A DNA stretch of 64,000 nt from Straminergon stramineum (GCA_963920665.1 OY987265.1:5213001-5277000); one strand, 5' to 3'; positions 36,167 to 49,559 are shown, numbered from the stretch's first letter. Numbers and translations: made by a program. The notes: a model not told the origin generated them from the sequence alone.

Positions 36167-38769
36167 GAAAAGTCACAATTTAAATGCTAAAAGAGGTACA
36201 CATGATAGTGTTTAAACCAAATTTTAGCAATTAAAGTCCTAATTTTGGTTATATAATGAATTTTGAGCTAGAATTAGTTTAACTCACTTTCAGCGAAGTC
36301 AAGCTTTGCCACTTTAAGTGTATTAATACCAAATGTTGTTTCAAATCCCACAATGTGTTAGTTTTTTAGAAATCTTACAACCTATTAGAGTTTGGAGGTC
36401 TATCCCTTTCAAAACTCACACCAAACAAAGGAAATGAAGGCTTAGCCTCTAAAACTCAAGAAAATCAAATAAAAATCACTGTGAAGGGACCCTCTTGTCC
36501 TTCAAAGTGTACAAATAAAAGATAGAATGAAATTGGGTTGGATCCCAACCTCAATTAGTGTTCCCACCATGCAAGAAGCATAAAAACAAAAGAAGTGAAA
36601 GCAAAGTTTGGGTATGAAATGAAGGTACCGACAACCTCAAAGGGGGGCCTTTTGTACTTGTCTTAGGCCCCTTCCTGATAAGCTATTGGTGGAAAGCATT
36701 TATTTTCAATCTTTATATATTTACTAAACTGCCATAAAGTATTTTCTAAATAATCTTTGTTTAATGAAAGAATTCTTTAGAACTCTCTCCATTTAGCTAA
36801 TAAATCTTGGGTAAATCAAATCCAAAATCTTTTCCCAAAGATATTTTGAAAATAACCCTAATTAATCTATATATTTTGCTAATTAATCCAAAGTTGTTTC
36901 TAAGTTGTCTTTCTCTACACCATAGTTGGCTTATTACGCAAAAAAAGAGATCTTGACCAAATTCAATCTTTGATTTTCCAGAAGATATTTGCAAAATTAA
37001 CTTTGAATTACTACAAATTACAACTAAAAAGTCAAATTAAATATTGACCCTTTCTATCTATTAGGGAACAACTCAAAATCAAAAACAAATTATGCCATCA
37101 CATTTAGAAGACCCCAATTAATCTAAAGGCGTACTATCCGTATGTCCTAAACCATTTGTGAGCGTAAAATCCACTTACGGTAATTCCAAAGAAAAGTCAA
37201 AACTCTAACTTTTAGAATTTGCATCTTTTGAAGAAATCGTTTGGCCAAAGTTGCCTAGAATGTTTATAAGAATAAAGAAAGACCATTTATTTGTTCCAAT
37301 TGGACAGCATGAGCTTTTGGTATGTTGGTCAACCTATCGCCAAGTTATAAATTCTTTAAAAATTCCATATTGTTGCCGATCTTGGTACTTGGAAATATTA
37401 GAATGTCTTCAAACTTTGTAGGTCACTTTATTAGCACACAAAACTCTATCCTAATTTTTAGTGAGATTTTATTGCAACATGGGGAATTTGGGGGAATTTA
37501 CGACCATGTTTAAAGGCAATTGACTTCCTATGAAGTCATTGTAAATATTTTGGAAAAGTTCAAAATTTTTTTGGTAGCTTTTAAGAAACTCAAAAAACCA
37601 AAGTGCAACATTATATTTTATTTTGCACTATTCATAGGGAAGCTAAAATTAGCAATTCCCTTTTACTTTCAATCCAAAAGGGAAATCATTCTTGTATCGG
37701 GGAATCTTGAAACAACCGGCTTTAATGTCGGTTTCTCGCATGCTTTTAAAGTAAAAGCACCTTTCTTCATACTCCAGTTGCTCACCCTTACCTTATTTTC
37801 ATTTTGGTTCAATATTCTATAAGTTACTTGCAAATAAAAATTTATTAATCCAAATTCTTCACAAATTGAATGGTGACCTAAAAGAAGATTCTCTAGACCT
37901 AAAATAGACTTAGCCAATTTGCCACATGCATTTTGCAAAACTACTTGAGCATAGACAAAACACTAGGATTGGCTAACACTTTAACTCTTAATTATCTCGG
38001 AATCACTTAAATAATCTCTTAAATTCTCAATTACGCACTAGAAGTAGGAAATTGAAGTATTTTAGATACTCTGTACTTCTAGAATGTCCCCTCATTGTAT
38101 TGGTAGGGACTTCTACCAAATACCATTCAAACACTTTTTTTATGTCTTTTTGCACATAAATACACTAAAAGCTTAACAAAAAACAAAAAAAGAAAACTCT
38201 GAGTTCCAAATGCCAACTTGAGGACTCATAGACTTCACCAATCTAATTCAAGCCATCCATGCTTATGATTATTGTCTCCCTAAGAGCCTCCTTGGAACCA
38301 AAGAGGTTTTTAGGGCCTCCCACAAAAGGCCAACATGTATGCATTACAATGCAAACAATTTACATCACTTGCATCCATATCAAATGAATGTGCTTTACCC
38401 ACCTTAAAATTAGTCATGTTTTATAATGCCATCAACTTCTTTTCATATAAAAAATTCTAGGATGGAATTTTTTTCATCCACCAACTTTGGTCTATTTTCA
38501 TTTGCCATCATCTTCATCCATCCAAAGCAATGGATGAAATAAGTGACCTACATTGACATTTGTATTTTTTCCTAAAACTTCATTTCTCAATATAGAATTA
38601 ATGGTAATTATGAAATTCAAAAATATAATAAATAAAAAGCTTACTGCTCAAATGCAACCACTCATTGCTCATTGCTCTTGTTCCTTGTTTCCACTTTAGC
38701 AACACTAGAATTGTATCAAATTTGATTCAAATAAATAAATTTGATTCTTTAGAAGAGATTTAGCCAAAT

Positions 38770-40000
38770 AGAAGGTTATTTTAGGCCTGTTCTTCATGCT
38801 ATTCCCGTAGCAGTGAGGGCATGATCGACTATTGTCAACTATCATAAATACTAAAAAAATTGTTTTTTCGATAGATTTAACTAATAGCTTTGGAATAGAT
38901 TCTACTTCCCTATCAACAATCTTACTCAGTTTAGGAAATAGAAATGATACTTGCTTTTAAGCAAGGAATCATTTTTTTCCAAAGAGGATATAGTAATACT
39001 ATTACCTACTCATTTTGAAGTCCATATATAACTTGTATTATGAAAATAGGAATAGGAATCTTTGCTAAGACCCTAGTAACTTCAATACATTGAAGTAGAT
39101 GTGAGCTAGGTCATAAGTAAGCCTGACCATTCCATTATCAAAAGGTAATAGACTTAGGTTGACAAAAAAAAAGTATGATTATATCAAAAAATCCTTTTCA
39201 AGAAAGTAAAGTTCAGTAACAAACAAAAAATCTCTCTCTATGCAATTGTTGTATTATGCAACCACAGTGGCTATTTGCTGAAATGCAAGAAATCTTAAGC
39301 GATTTTCAAAGATGCAATAGTGACCAACAATTCGCTACCTTCAACATCAAGCAAAGATACATTTTGGGTAATGCATTGGATAAGGAAACCCAATCATAAC
39401 ATATTTCAAAAACACATGTTCTTCATTTGCCAATAATATGGTTTGGAGATTTTTTTGAAAAAATCCTCCAGAGGTCATAACCCTCACCTATACCCATGCC
39501 AACCAACCAACAATTAGTATGCTAATCAACATATACAAGGTGTTTGCAAATTACCACAACTTGTTATTGTTTATTCACTAGAGAAAAAGTTCAATTATGC
39601 TCATAAATGTAACCAAAATCACAATAAACAAAAAGTTTTTTTTAAGAGACTTGTACACCACCTGTTGGCCTTTGTTTTGAGAGCCAAGCACTATTTTAGA
39701 AACCTCGAAGCTAATCCAAACTTGATAAGCACAAACTAGCTTAGTTCAATCCCCATCTAACACATCTAATCACATTCAAGCAACTGCTTGATTGCTTGAA
39801 TTACCGTGAGTTGCAAAAAGACTAGTGTTGGAATAGCTAAGTTGGTGTGTAAGCAAATCTGATTTTCTCAGTGTGATTACATAGCTAGTAACCAACCTGA
39901 AAAGTTTCATTATTTAGTTGAGTTAATGCACAAGCCCCAAAATCGCCATCAAAATATTTTTTAATTAGCATCATTACTAGGAGTTGCCATTTCGTAGTTA
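38770..40000. repeat. Diverged duplication, copy 1 (partner 42,950-44,560)
   Basis: Sequence pieces recur in the same order about 4.4 kb downstream. They include 'aatagattctac' near 38,900, then 'ccatgccaacca' and 'ttattgtttattcac' near 39,495-39,590, matching 43,000 and 44,085-44,170. Divergence is high. The duplicated unit has no readable protein; it may be an old transposon or a tandem duplication. Confidence 0.5.
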
Positions 40001-40609
40001 ACCCTTGAGCACCCTAGTGCCTCAAATCTAGCCTCCCAAAATTGAAAGATTTCCATATTTGACTATTATAATCTCTTCAATAATATGGTGAAATCATTTT
40101 TCCCTTTCCCCGCAACTACATGCATGCCTCCACTACCAATTAGTATGGTCAATTTCTATGAATCTCATTTCGGGTGACAAATTGATTGGAATAAGTTCGG
40201 AAGGGTTTGGATTTTGGTAAACATGCTTTGGGTGGTCAGGAGATAAGCTACAAATTAAGTATGAGTATTAGGGATGAACAACAAATCACTCGTTGTGTCA
40301 ATATACAATTACCTAATTTATCAATGTGTAGGGCATCAAATAACCAATTTCAAAAAGGTAATCCTTTTATGAAAAGATTTTTTTTTGTAATACGATATAA
40401 CATAATATACTTTCTTTGAAGTATAAAAGTGTTAGATTCTTTTTTTTAAAGGAACCGGTGTATATTGAGAGAAAAAGAAAAAAACAGGGGAACAATCAAT
40501 TAGGCTCAAGCGGCCAATTCCACCTTCTAGGGAGTGTGGGAATCATATGCCACTACAATTGGTGGAAATTTCCAGAGCAAAAAACTTGTTTTTGCACCAT
40601 GAATCCAAA

Positions 40610-41030
40610 AAATCCTAACAGATTAAGCCTTGTCTATCTTCACTACAATGACTATAATAAGAGAGGACGTGGTTCCTTGTAGCTATGCTTGCAAGGATGG
40701 TATCTATCCAAGCGAGAAGATAAATCTGGTGGGGTCTATTAGTCTCACCATCAAAGACTGTCTTGTTGCGAGCACACCAGATTCTCCAAAGGATGGAGGA
40801 TCTCAGAATGTCGGAAGCAATGTTGAAATGGGTGGTGGCAAGGGTATACCCGTCCTCAGTATTGAAATTTACCGGTTGGATGTCGGTAATTGCCTCTTTC
40901 CATGAAGGCATTTCGTTGAGGTTGAGGGCTCGGTGGATTTGTTTAAATGTCTCTAAACATGGCGCGCGGCCTTACATGAGTAGAGGGTGTGCTCGAGGGT
41001 CTCTCTCTTGTTTGTAGTCATACTTAATAG
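40610..41030 (-). pseudogene. LINE (non-LTR retrotransposon) 3' remnant
   Basis: Minus-strand reading gives ETLEHTLYSCKAARHV, a stop (TAG, where Trp is expected), RHLNK and, further on, ILWRIWCARNKTVFDGE. These match the zinc-binding region and the segment just after it in plant L1-type reverse transcriptases. Only about 130 codons survive, with an in-frame stop. The upstream reverse-transcriptase core is not visible. Confidence 0.6.
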
Positions 41031-41340
41031 CTTTCTTTTCTTAGTATTCGTTTTTTGTTAGTCATGTATATTGAAATCTCTTTTGATTCCGCAGCCAGTG
41101 GTTGAAATAGACAAGTAGTTAAATCACATCCTTTTTGTACTTTTTGGAAACTAATAATTAGGCCGATTCACTCAAAGTTCAATAGGCAATTAGATTTAGT
41201 TTGAGACAGTTATTTCCTTTTGGAATTTAGCCTGACAACTTGTATTTGGAGGCTCTCAGTTTCTCTCGGTTCACTCGGTTGTCAAGTTGTTCATTTTCCC
41301 TAAGCATATAATTTTCTTCTTATAAATATAGTTTGTATCA

Positions 41341-42583
41341 ACAAATTGTTGGTCTTGTCAAATTGTGAATTTTTAATGGTATAATTTGGAAATCTAGTGA
41401 TTGAATTATGTATGTGTATTTGTAGTTTGACAATTTGTTTATTAAGGTTGTGATTGTCGTGTGGATGTTTGTGAATTAATTGTTTTATCAATTCGTATGT
41501 TGTTATTTTAAAATTACAATTTGTGATAGAAATTTTAGTTAAGCTAGTGAGTGGCAAGTCTCTGAATAACTACAATTTGAGAGCATTATTTCTAATATGT
41601 TGTAGAATAGTTAGACAATTTGTTTGAGTAGAATATTTTGTAAATCCCAAAGATTGGGTGATGTTAATTTGTAAGTTGTAAACCAATTGTTTGGTAGTAA
41701 ATGGTGCTGTGAATTAGCGGAACAAAAGTGAGTACATGCTAGTGATGGAAGAAGAAATAGAGATCTTGTAGTGAATGGAAAATACGGGAATGGAACAAAT
41801 TGTTGGTGGAATATGAACTCAAGTCTATCCAACCCAATTTAGGGTGTAATTCATAGCTATTTGTTTAATTAAATTTAATTGTTAATTGTTTGGATACGTT
41901 AATGTTTATATAAGGATCTTTTGTGTGATTAATTAAAGAAGTTGTAATTTGGAACTTGTGGTTTGGTGAAGTAAGTGGGAGTGATGGGACGAGTGTGTTT
42001 GCTAATTTATAGACAAATTGTTAAGTAATTACTAAATTTAGATTTAAGTGGGATATTGTTAGTACTGTGTTTAGGATAAATTAATTGGAGAATGTTAATA
42101 GCTATAGTAGTCTTAAGACATATTAAGGGAATCCTAAAGAACTAAAAAGTGATTTTGGATGTGGTTAAGAAATTTGTTGTATCTAGACTATTCGTTCATA
42201 TATATGCAAATTATCTTTGAATCTTTGCTAAGTATCGGTAAAACAAAAATTTTGAGTATATGTGATTCAAGAGTAACTAAGTATAACAAATTGTTGTGTG
42301 TGATTGTACAATGGAATTAAACTGAAGGAGCTTGCATACACACAATCATGCCCTGCATTTAGAATAGAGACAATTTGTTGGAGGAATTCGACAGATTAAT
42401 AGGCATCCCATATAGTGTTGTAGTTAGTGATTGTGACAAATTGTTTTGGTAATAAACTTCACTAGTAATTAAGGAATGTGTATGGGAATTGGTTGGGTAT
42501 ATAAATATATTTAATATATGTATTGCATTAGGTTCTAGAGCATGCATGTCGACGAATTGTGGATCAATCTTCACAAATTGTTA
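41341..42583. repeat. Cluster of acaaattgt/acaatttgt motifs
   Basis: The 9-mer 'acaaattgt' or its reverse complement occurs about ten times in 1.24 kb (41,341; 41,430; 41,515; 41,618; 41,796; 42,013; 42,285; 42,371; 42,438; 42,575), often preceded by g and followed by tt, in both orientations. Several one-base variants lie between them. This is far denser than even AT-rich composition would give by chance. It resembles subterminal motif arrays of DNA transposons, but I see no matching termini. Confidence 0.6.
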
Positions 42584-43209
42584 TTAAATTTGAGCCCCAC
42601 ACTAGATAAGATTGGGACTGTATTCATGAGTCCTTAGTATGAGAAAAGGATTGGTCAACCAAATTTATCCTTGGGTATAAGAGTGTGAATGAATAAATGT
42701 GTAAACTTTAGATGAATAATATTAAAATTCCATCTTATTTTGAATTGCATGTGACTTTAGCCACAACTACATTAGACTATTTGATTATTCCCTAGATTTG
42801 AACCCCTATACTTAGTCTTAGGTATTTTGCGAGGAAACAAAAATCTAGACTATAGTATTCAAGGTGCAACATGGACAAATTGGGGAGAATCCCATAAGTG
42901 TCAGATACTTTTGAAAAGCAACATTAGATTATATGAAAAGTCAAGGAATAATTCTCATAATTCAGTTCTAAAAAATGTTTTTTAGATACTTGAATTAGAA
43001 TAGATTCTACCTCCCTTTCAAATTTTTTACTTGTAATAGACAATAAGAGTCTATTTTGTATTTTATACAAGAATATTTAACATTTTAACTTATTCAAAGA
43101 AGATACAAATCTGTAATATATAACCACATATATAAAAGAATAGTAATATTGCTATTACTATCCCTAGTGATCACTTTAGGAAAGTCAGATTCCAAAATGG
43201 ATTCAGAAT

Positions 43210-43590
43210 GTATACATGGACTAGGGTTGTTCTGTCGAACGCATTTTGGGGTTTGGGTGTTGAGTTGTTCATCTGATGTTGCGTGTCGTATAAGACGAGT
43301 GTCACATACACTAGACAATTTTGTCGCATGAGGCCTTATCCTAGCAGCAGAGACAATTTGAAATCTTCCTTTGTTTATGATCCATAATTTAGAATGTAAT
43401 AAGTGATTATTAAATTGAGACACTTCAATAAAATGAAACTCAAATATGTCAAGATTGGAAATAGAAAGTGCTTTATTTGAAAGTCAACCTTAAAGTTGAC
43501 TTTATTAGACGGACAAGGGGGTCTATTAGACGTGTTGGACGTTGTGTTTGTCATGTTGTCGAGTTGTTCGGTTGAACAACCATGACATGG
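43210..43590. repeat. CpG-containing dispersed repeat fragment
   Basis: In an otherwise CpG-poor stretch, motifs such as 'gcgtgtcgtataagac', 'gtcgaacgc' and 'ttgtcgagttgttcgg' cluster. The 16-mer 'gcgtgtcgtataagac' recurs with one mismatch, inverted, at about 63,923-63,938, showing that both belong to one dispersed family. No coding is visible. Confidence 0.4.
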
Positions 43591-45820
43591 ACTTAAGGCA
43601 TGCTTAATCCCTTCAAAATGATCCAATGGCAAGGGCAGTTGCTACTAAATAAAAATTTAGGGTATCAAGTACTGATGCTTTTAGCAATGAGTCTCTATCT
43701 TAGTAAACTAGGCTAACGTCAACAACAAAACTAAAAACTAAAAAGGAATTTTCTTTCAGAAAAACCTTAAGAAAGGGGAATTCCTCGTGTTGATTTTCAT
43801 CACTCTGCCAATGGCAGCATTAATTCAACCTTCTTTGGCTTGATCATAGCTCATACTAACAATCCTCTCTAATTTCCTATGGGAACTCAGGGATGTAAAC
43901 ATAAACATAAACCATTTGAACCTACAAACTTTCTGCATAGAGAATCACTTGTCATTTGTTCATTCATGTTGAATGGAAACAAACACATGTTGCAATCAAC
44001 TCATTCTCATGCACCCATAAAATCGTTTTGGAGTAGTTTTTTGTTGGAATAAATTCCTCAGGAGGTGGTAACCCTCACTTATAACCATGCCAACCAGCAA
44101 ACCATTAGTGTGCAAATTGACATATATAAGGTGTCTACAGGTTACCACAACTTATTATTGTTTATTCACCCACGAAAAACTTTCAATCAAACTCAAAGAG
44201 TACTACAAAATCATCCACAAAAAGTTATCTTGACTTTGCTCAAACTAAACTACCACTTGTTGGCCATTGTTTTATGAGCCAAGCACCATTTTTGTCACCT
44301 CAAGCTTGATGTATTTCCTTCAATATAAGAGAAACCAACATGTAAATTGCTATGTTCTTTGATTGATCCATAAGCAACGAACTAGGAGTACCCAAATATT
44401 TCTAATATCCTAAATCAACCAATTGTGCTAATAGCCCATATAGGTGGCGCAATAGTTGCTAATTACTCAGTAATCAACTTACTAATGTACTTGTTTCAAC
44501 TTTTGAATTTGGAGAGTTAAGGCACATGCCCCCTAAAAAGGCCGTCAAAAACTCCTTATTTTATTATCAAGGATATGTCAAGAATAGAGCATCAGAGCAC
44601 TAGAAGAAACCAAAGAAGGTTTCTTCTAGTGGAGGGATTCCTAATTGCCATGTTTAACTTAATAGTAGGGACAAGGTATCAACATCATTTCTTGAATTAG
44701 CACCTGTAAGTGTTGGAAGGTGTTTAAGCTTAGTAGGTCATTACTCATGTGCCAAGTGCCTTTTACTGCAAGACCTATATATATTTATAAAATATATATC
44801 CACTATATAGAGGTATATATCATAAAAATTTTGCATAAAATAACAATAGAATTTTTATAAAAACCTAAGAATGACCCTTGGAATCAATGCCTAAAAATAA
44901 AATAAAAAAAGGCCCTGAAATTGAAAAAAAAATTTGAAAGAATTTTTTTTTAAAATTAAAAAAGAAATCTGACATGGCCACCTCTTGACCACATCAGCAT
45001 GCCCGGAACTCACAACCTTCTATTTTGCCAAATCTCTAGTACTAATGTTGTTCGAATTTGATTAGAATTAGAATTCAATTCCAATTGAACTTTCTAAGGA
45101 ATATAATTTAATTAGATTCAAATCTATATTTTGATTCAAATTCATAACTATATTTTAAAATATAATACAACATGTCTAGTAAGTTTTAGAATTGTTTTGG
45201 TTCCTTGTTTTATAATATGACTTTTTAAAGAACATTTTAGAAATATCCTCATTTGCATTTTCAATTAATTTGATTAGAATTTTAAGATTTAAATTATAAT
45301 GGTCAAAATTCATTATAGTACAAATTTTGAATCATATATAGAATATGTGATTTGATGGCCCAAATTATTTTGATCCAATTTCTTTAACATTTGATTGACT
45401 TCCAAGTTCTAAACCATTCAAGTTCTAAATGTTGTTCTATTCAAATTGAACGAATCAAAATTCATATTGAACTACTGATATTGAACTATTCAAAATTCTA
45501 ATTCTAAAATTCTAAGTATGGAAATTCTAAATAAGTTTAGAACTATTCATATTCTAAGTTTTGAACTACAGAAGAAAAGTGATTTTTGACCATAGCACCT
45601 TCTAATAAACCACTTACCAATAATTCTAAACATCTTAGAAGGAATTGAAAATTTTACCACAAGAACTAGACTTAAACACAAAATTTTCCAACAATTTTTA
45701 TGAAAAAAAGACAAAGTATGAAGTGGGCTTCAAAGTCTACTTAATTATAAAGACATGAAAGTGGCCAGAGAAGAATAAAGAAAATCCAAAGCCTCTCATT
45801 AATTCATTGAATTTTGAATT

Positions 45821-45896
45821 GTCCCCATCGTGCAATGGTTTGAGCCTTGGACCTCCGCCCTATAGGGTCCAAGGTTCAAACCTCAATGGTGGAGAC
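45821..45896 (+). repeat. tRNA-like sequence, probable SINE head or tRNA relic
   Basis: The stretch starts 'gtccccatcgtgcaatggtt' and ends 'ggtggagac'. The outer seven bases pair with one mismatch like an acceptor stem. 'tgcaatggtttgag' resembles an A box and 'ggttcaaacctc' a B box. Between them is a long hairpin ('ccttggacc' with 'gggtccaagg') that is too long for a normal anticodon arm, so a functional tRNA is unlikely. A tRNA-derived SINE or pseudogene fits better. Confidence 0.45.
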
Positions 45897-45899
45897 TAT

Positions 45900-47740
45900 C
45901 TAAGTGGCACCTATTTGCATGGTGGGGTCTATCCTTATAGATAGTTGTTATGTAGAAATTCTCGATTGGTCAACGCCACCAAAACAACTAAAATGAACAA
46001 CAAATTTGACCTACATTTCTATTGTTTCGGTCATGGGATTTTCTAGTAGTGGATCCTTATGTATATTACATATAATCTAAAAATGACCACATGTTTAATG
46101 TTTTAAACTAGAGTTTCTAAAATGGTTACCAATTAGATGAATGAATTTATTAAATGAATCAGCATCTACTATAAAGATGGCAATCCTTTCATTGCCCAAA
46201 CTATGTTTTGATATTATTGATGTATTTTTTCACATATCTTATAAAAATCTACCATTCACTACATTTTAATCAAATGGATTATAAAGAAAGAAAGTTTTCT
46301 AATGATTCAAGTCTTATTTGCATTGTGAAAAGTCCTAGGTATGCAACTTCCATATTATATGGCCTTGATTATAATCACTTATAATGCATGTTAATCCAAT
46401 CTTAAGGGATGTCATTTTTTTTAATGTAGAATAATCTTGTAGCCCTTTTAACAAGGAATCCAAAAATGTACTTATGTATATGAAACAAATATTTTTGATG
46501 ACAATAATAGCATAAAAAAACTAATTATATGAATTTTTTAATACATGTATCATAGGCCGAGCTAGGCAACTTTGGAGTCTTTCTAATAAAAATTTAATTT
46601 TAACTAGATCCAACTTCTTTGTATATGTTTTTAGAAACTATACATAGGTGTTTCAATTCCTCATGTATATTGTGAGTTTTGTTTCTAAAATTTATGCAAT
46701 TCATCATTTTCTACATTTAATTTAATTTTAATTTGGTCTTCACCTAGCTTTTTGGTCTTTTTAATTTGATATAATTTTAACAAAAGCCATCCTCTAAGTC
46801 GTTTTAATGCCAATGCCCCCTGTATATAATACAAGAGTTGCGTACCCGAGTGAAAAGTTTTGATCAAAACATCAAAAGACTATGTTCATCATCTATAATA
46901 TTGACTTCAAAGCATGTAGGGATAATCAAAGATTAATTCTGCAATATCTATTTGACTTCAAACTTCAATATCATGTAAATATTAAATTTCAATATGTTCT
47001 AAAATCCTACTACACTAATTTGTCCTAATAGTGCATGTTATAAGACAATTTTACATATGACTATAACATTTTACAAAGATGGAGTATTTTTCCTAATGAT
47101 ACTCATAATGACTCTTCAATATGAATAGTACTAGTACACATATAATGGATCGAAATAATCCTCCCTTGAAAAGAGTTTTAACCAAATGTAAATTCATTTT
47201 ACAAGATGCACTGTTATAACATTATCAATGCAACACTCTAAGTAACTCACTATATCCTCTTACTATCTTTGTAGGGTGTCAACTTAGAATTTATGATTAT
47301 TAGCTTTAGAAGCACATGAAAAATCTCTTTAAATGGACACAACAAATGTTGGACTCTGTAATTGGACAATTCTTAAAAGTCTCATGATCTAGCAAGAAAG
47401 TATCCACAATTTTTGTAATAATCTACATATCTATGTTGAAGACAAATGGTCAGGTTTGTAACAATTCCAATTATGCCAAAGCATGATATTTCTAATCAAT
47501 GCTTATGATCTTTCAATATATTTAAAAGATTAAGATCATCAAATTTATATGTCAAAAAAGAGGATTAAAAATGAAGGTTGTCCAAATGGACAACATGGTC
47601 ATGAACTTGACAAAAATAAGATCAAGGCTTTTACTAGTAAAATAGAATCCCCCACTTGCAAAAGAGCAATTCAAATGTTTGAAGTTTTGTTACAATATGC
47701 AATACAAATTATATTGAGGTTTAAAGATTTCCATAATTCT
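45900..47740. other. AT-rich region downstream of the receptor gene
   Basis: No gene supported. This is the 3' flank of the minus-strand LRR fragment ending at 47,744 and should contain its former untranslated region and polyadenylation signals, which I could not pin down among the many AT-rich motifs. Confidence 0.5.
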
Positions 47741-47743
47741 TCA

Positions 47744-48806
47744 CTACTCAATGCTCACGGCATCAAAATTGAAATTCCTCAAGCAAGAGAGGCTGCCTAT
47801 TTCCTTAGGCAAGGTCACTAAGCTTGAAATACCACTCAAATCTAGAGCGGTCAAGGAAGACAAGTTCCCCACTTCCTTTGGCAAGGCCACCAAACATGAA
47901 CAACAATTCAAATCTAGAGTGGTCAAAGAAGACAAGTTCCCCACTTCCTTTGGCAAGGCCATCAAGCTTGAAATACCACTCAAACTGAGCTTCGTCAAGG
48001 AAGACAAGTTCCCCACTTCCTTTGGCGAGGCCACCAAACATGAACAACAATTCAAATCTAGAGTGGTCAAAGAAGACAAGTTCCCCACTTCCTTTGGCAA
48101 GGCCATCAAGCTTGAAATACCACTCAAACTGAGCTTCGTCAAGGAAGACAAGTTCCCTACTTCCTTTGGCGAGGCCACCAAACATGAACAACAATTCAAA
48201 TCTAGAGTGGTCAAAGAAGACAAGTTCCCCACTTCCTTTGGCAAGGCCACCAAACATGAACAACAATTCAAATCTAGAGTGGTCAAAGAAGACAAGTTCC
48301 CCACTTCCTTTGGCAAGGCCACCAAACATGAACAACAATTCAAATCTAGAGTGGTCAAAGAAGACAAGTTCCCCACTTCCTTTGGCAAGGCCACCAAACA
48401 TGAACAACAATTCAAATCTAGAGTGGTCAAAGAAGACAAGTTCCCCACTTCCTTTGGCAAGGCCACCAAGCTTGAACAACCACTCAAATTGAGCTTCGTC
48501 AAAGAAGACAAGTTCCTCACTTCATTTGGCAAGGCCACCAAGCTTGAATAATCACTCAAATCTAGAGTGGTCAAGGAAGACAAGTTCCCCACTTCCTTTG
48601 GCAAGGCCACCAAGCCTGAAATATCACTCAAATTGAGCTTCGTCAAAGAAGACAAGTTCCCCACTTCCTTTGGCAAGGCTACCAAGCTTGAACAACCACT
48701 CAAAGTGAGCTTTGTCAAAGAAGACAAGTTCCCCACTTCCTTTGGCAAGGCCACCAAGCTTGAACAACGTCTCAAAGTGAGCTCTGTCAAAGAAGACAAG
48801 TTCCCC
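47744..48806 (-). pseudogene. Severed 3' LRR part of the receptor gene
   Basis: The frame enters from the CACTA junction at 48,806 (GGAACTTG..., Gly-Asn-Leu-Ser-Ser-Leu) and runs for about 353 codons to TAG at 47,746-47,744. It encodes about 14 LRRs of 24 residues with consensus LSSLTxLxLxxCSSLVALPKEVGN. The last unit decays to SCLRNFNFDAVSIE, as expected at a natural C-terminus. Several consecutive units are almost identical (TLDLNCCSCLVALPKEV repeated). It is the 3' end of the gene at 55,233-61,498, cut off by the transposon; joining across one CCC copy restores the frame exactly. It has no start or promoter of its own. Confidence 0.88.
47800..48806. repeat. 72-bp tandem LRR array (3' segment)
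   Basis: About 14 tandem 72-bp units, 'gacaagttccccacttcctt' plus 'tggcaaggccaccaa' and a variable part. Because the unit length is a multiple of three and the units are so alike, long stop-free shadows appear in other frames on both strands. Confidence 0.95.
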
Positions 48807-49559
48807 CACTATAAGAAAACCAATGTTTTATGACTATGAAAATATGACTAGAGATGACTGGCAACTACTCACAGTCATATTTTTGGAGCCGAAGACCTTG
48901 GAAAAGAATATGACTACAAATATGATAGTTAGTCATATTCTAGCATGGTATTTTGAGAACGTATAGTATACGCCCATTGGGAACACCAAAATACTTCATA
49001 GGGAACAATAGGGAATATGTTTGGAGAACGTCTAGTCATATTTCGTAGTCATATTTTGCAAGCAATCATATTTTGCAGTCATATCTTTATGGTTGTGATT
49101 TTTTTTTTCTTTTAGGGTAGCCCAAGGTAAATTTGGGTGGGAAACATGCTTGGAGAGGTTCTAGTCATATTTTTGCTTTAGTCATATTTCGTAGTCATAT
49201 TTTGCAAGCAATCATATTTTGTAGTCATATCTTTATGGTTGTGATTTTTTTTTTCTTTTAGGTTGGCCCAAGGTAAATTTGGGTGGGAAACATGATTAGA
49301 GAGGTCCTAGTCATATTTTTTGCTTCAGTCATATTTTGTAGTTATATTTTTTTTTTGTATGTGGGCAACCCAAGGAAAAGGTGGGCAATCTAAAATGGCC
49401 TTCTCATATTTTGGCCATAGGGACATCCCTTGGGGTGTACACATCATTTTTTTTTTTATTTCTATTGAAAGAAAGATTATTTTTTGTTGTGTATTTTGTC
49501 TATAACAAAATTGGCGTCCAATAAATTTAGGTGCCACATGTTCATATTTCAATTCATTA

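Larger units (their letters stand above)
32560..40590. other. AT-rich intergenic region with repeat debris
   Basis: No gene can be supported in these 8 kb. Long stretches of about 75% A+T with scattered stops dominate. It contains two MITE-like elements (34,398-34,636 and 35,937-36,166), a near-tandem repeat of about 40 bp at 35,728-35,767 and 35,815-35,852 ('gtgaccctaggcata'-like), and one side of a diverged kilobase-scale duplication (about 38,770-40,000, matching 42,950-44,560). A short stretch at 34,990-35,270 is less AT-rich but has no recognisable coding. Confidence 0.55.
41040..45815. other. AT-rich intergenic region
   Basis: No gene supported. The region contains a cluster of 'acaaattgt' motifs (41,341-42,583), a CpG-containing dispersed repeat (about 43,210-43,590), copy 2 of the duplication described at 38,770-40,000, an A/T microsatellite-like tract near 44,775-44,825, and otherwise highly AT-rich sequence. 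Confidence 0.55.

Noticed and set aside
38770..44560. LTR retrotransposon with the duplicated segments as terminal repeats
   Set aside because: No primer-binding site, polypurine tract, gag or pol is readable between them, and divergence is too high to judge.
45821..45896. Functional tRNA gene
   Set aside because: The central stem is too long and the acceptor stem has a mismatch; a SINE head or relic is more likely.
47751..48833. Plus-strand and other-frame open frames in the 3' LRR array (up to 266 codons)
   Set aside because: Shadows of the 72-bp repeat: unit length divisible by three keeps several frames open. Only the minus-strand frame gives LRRs with conserved spacing.
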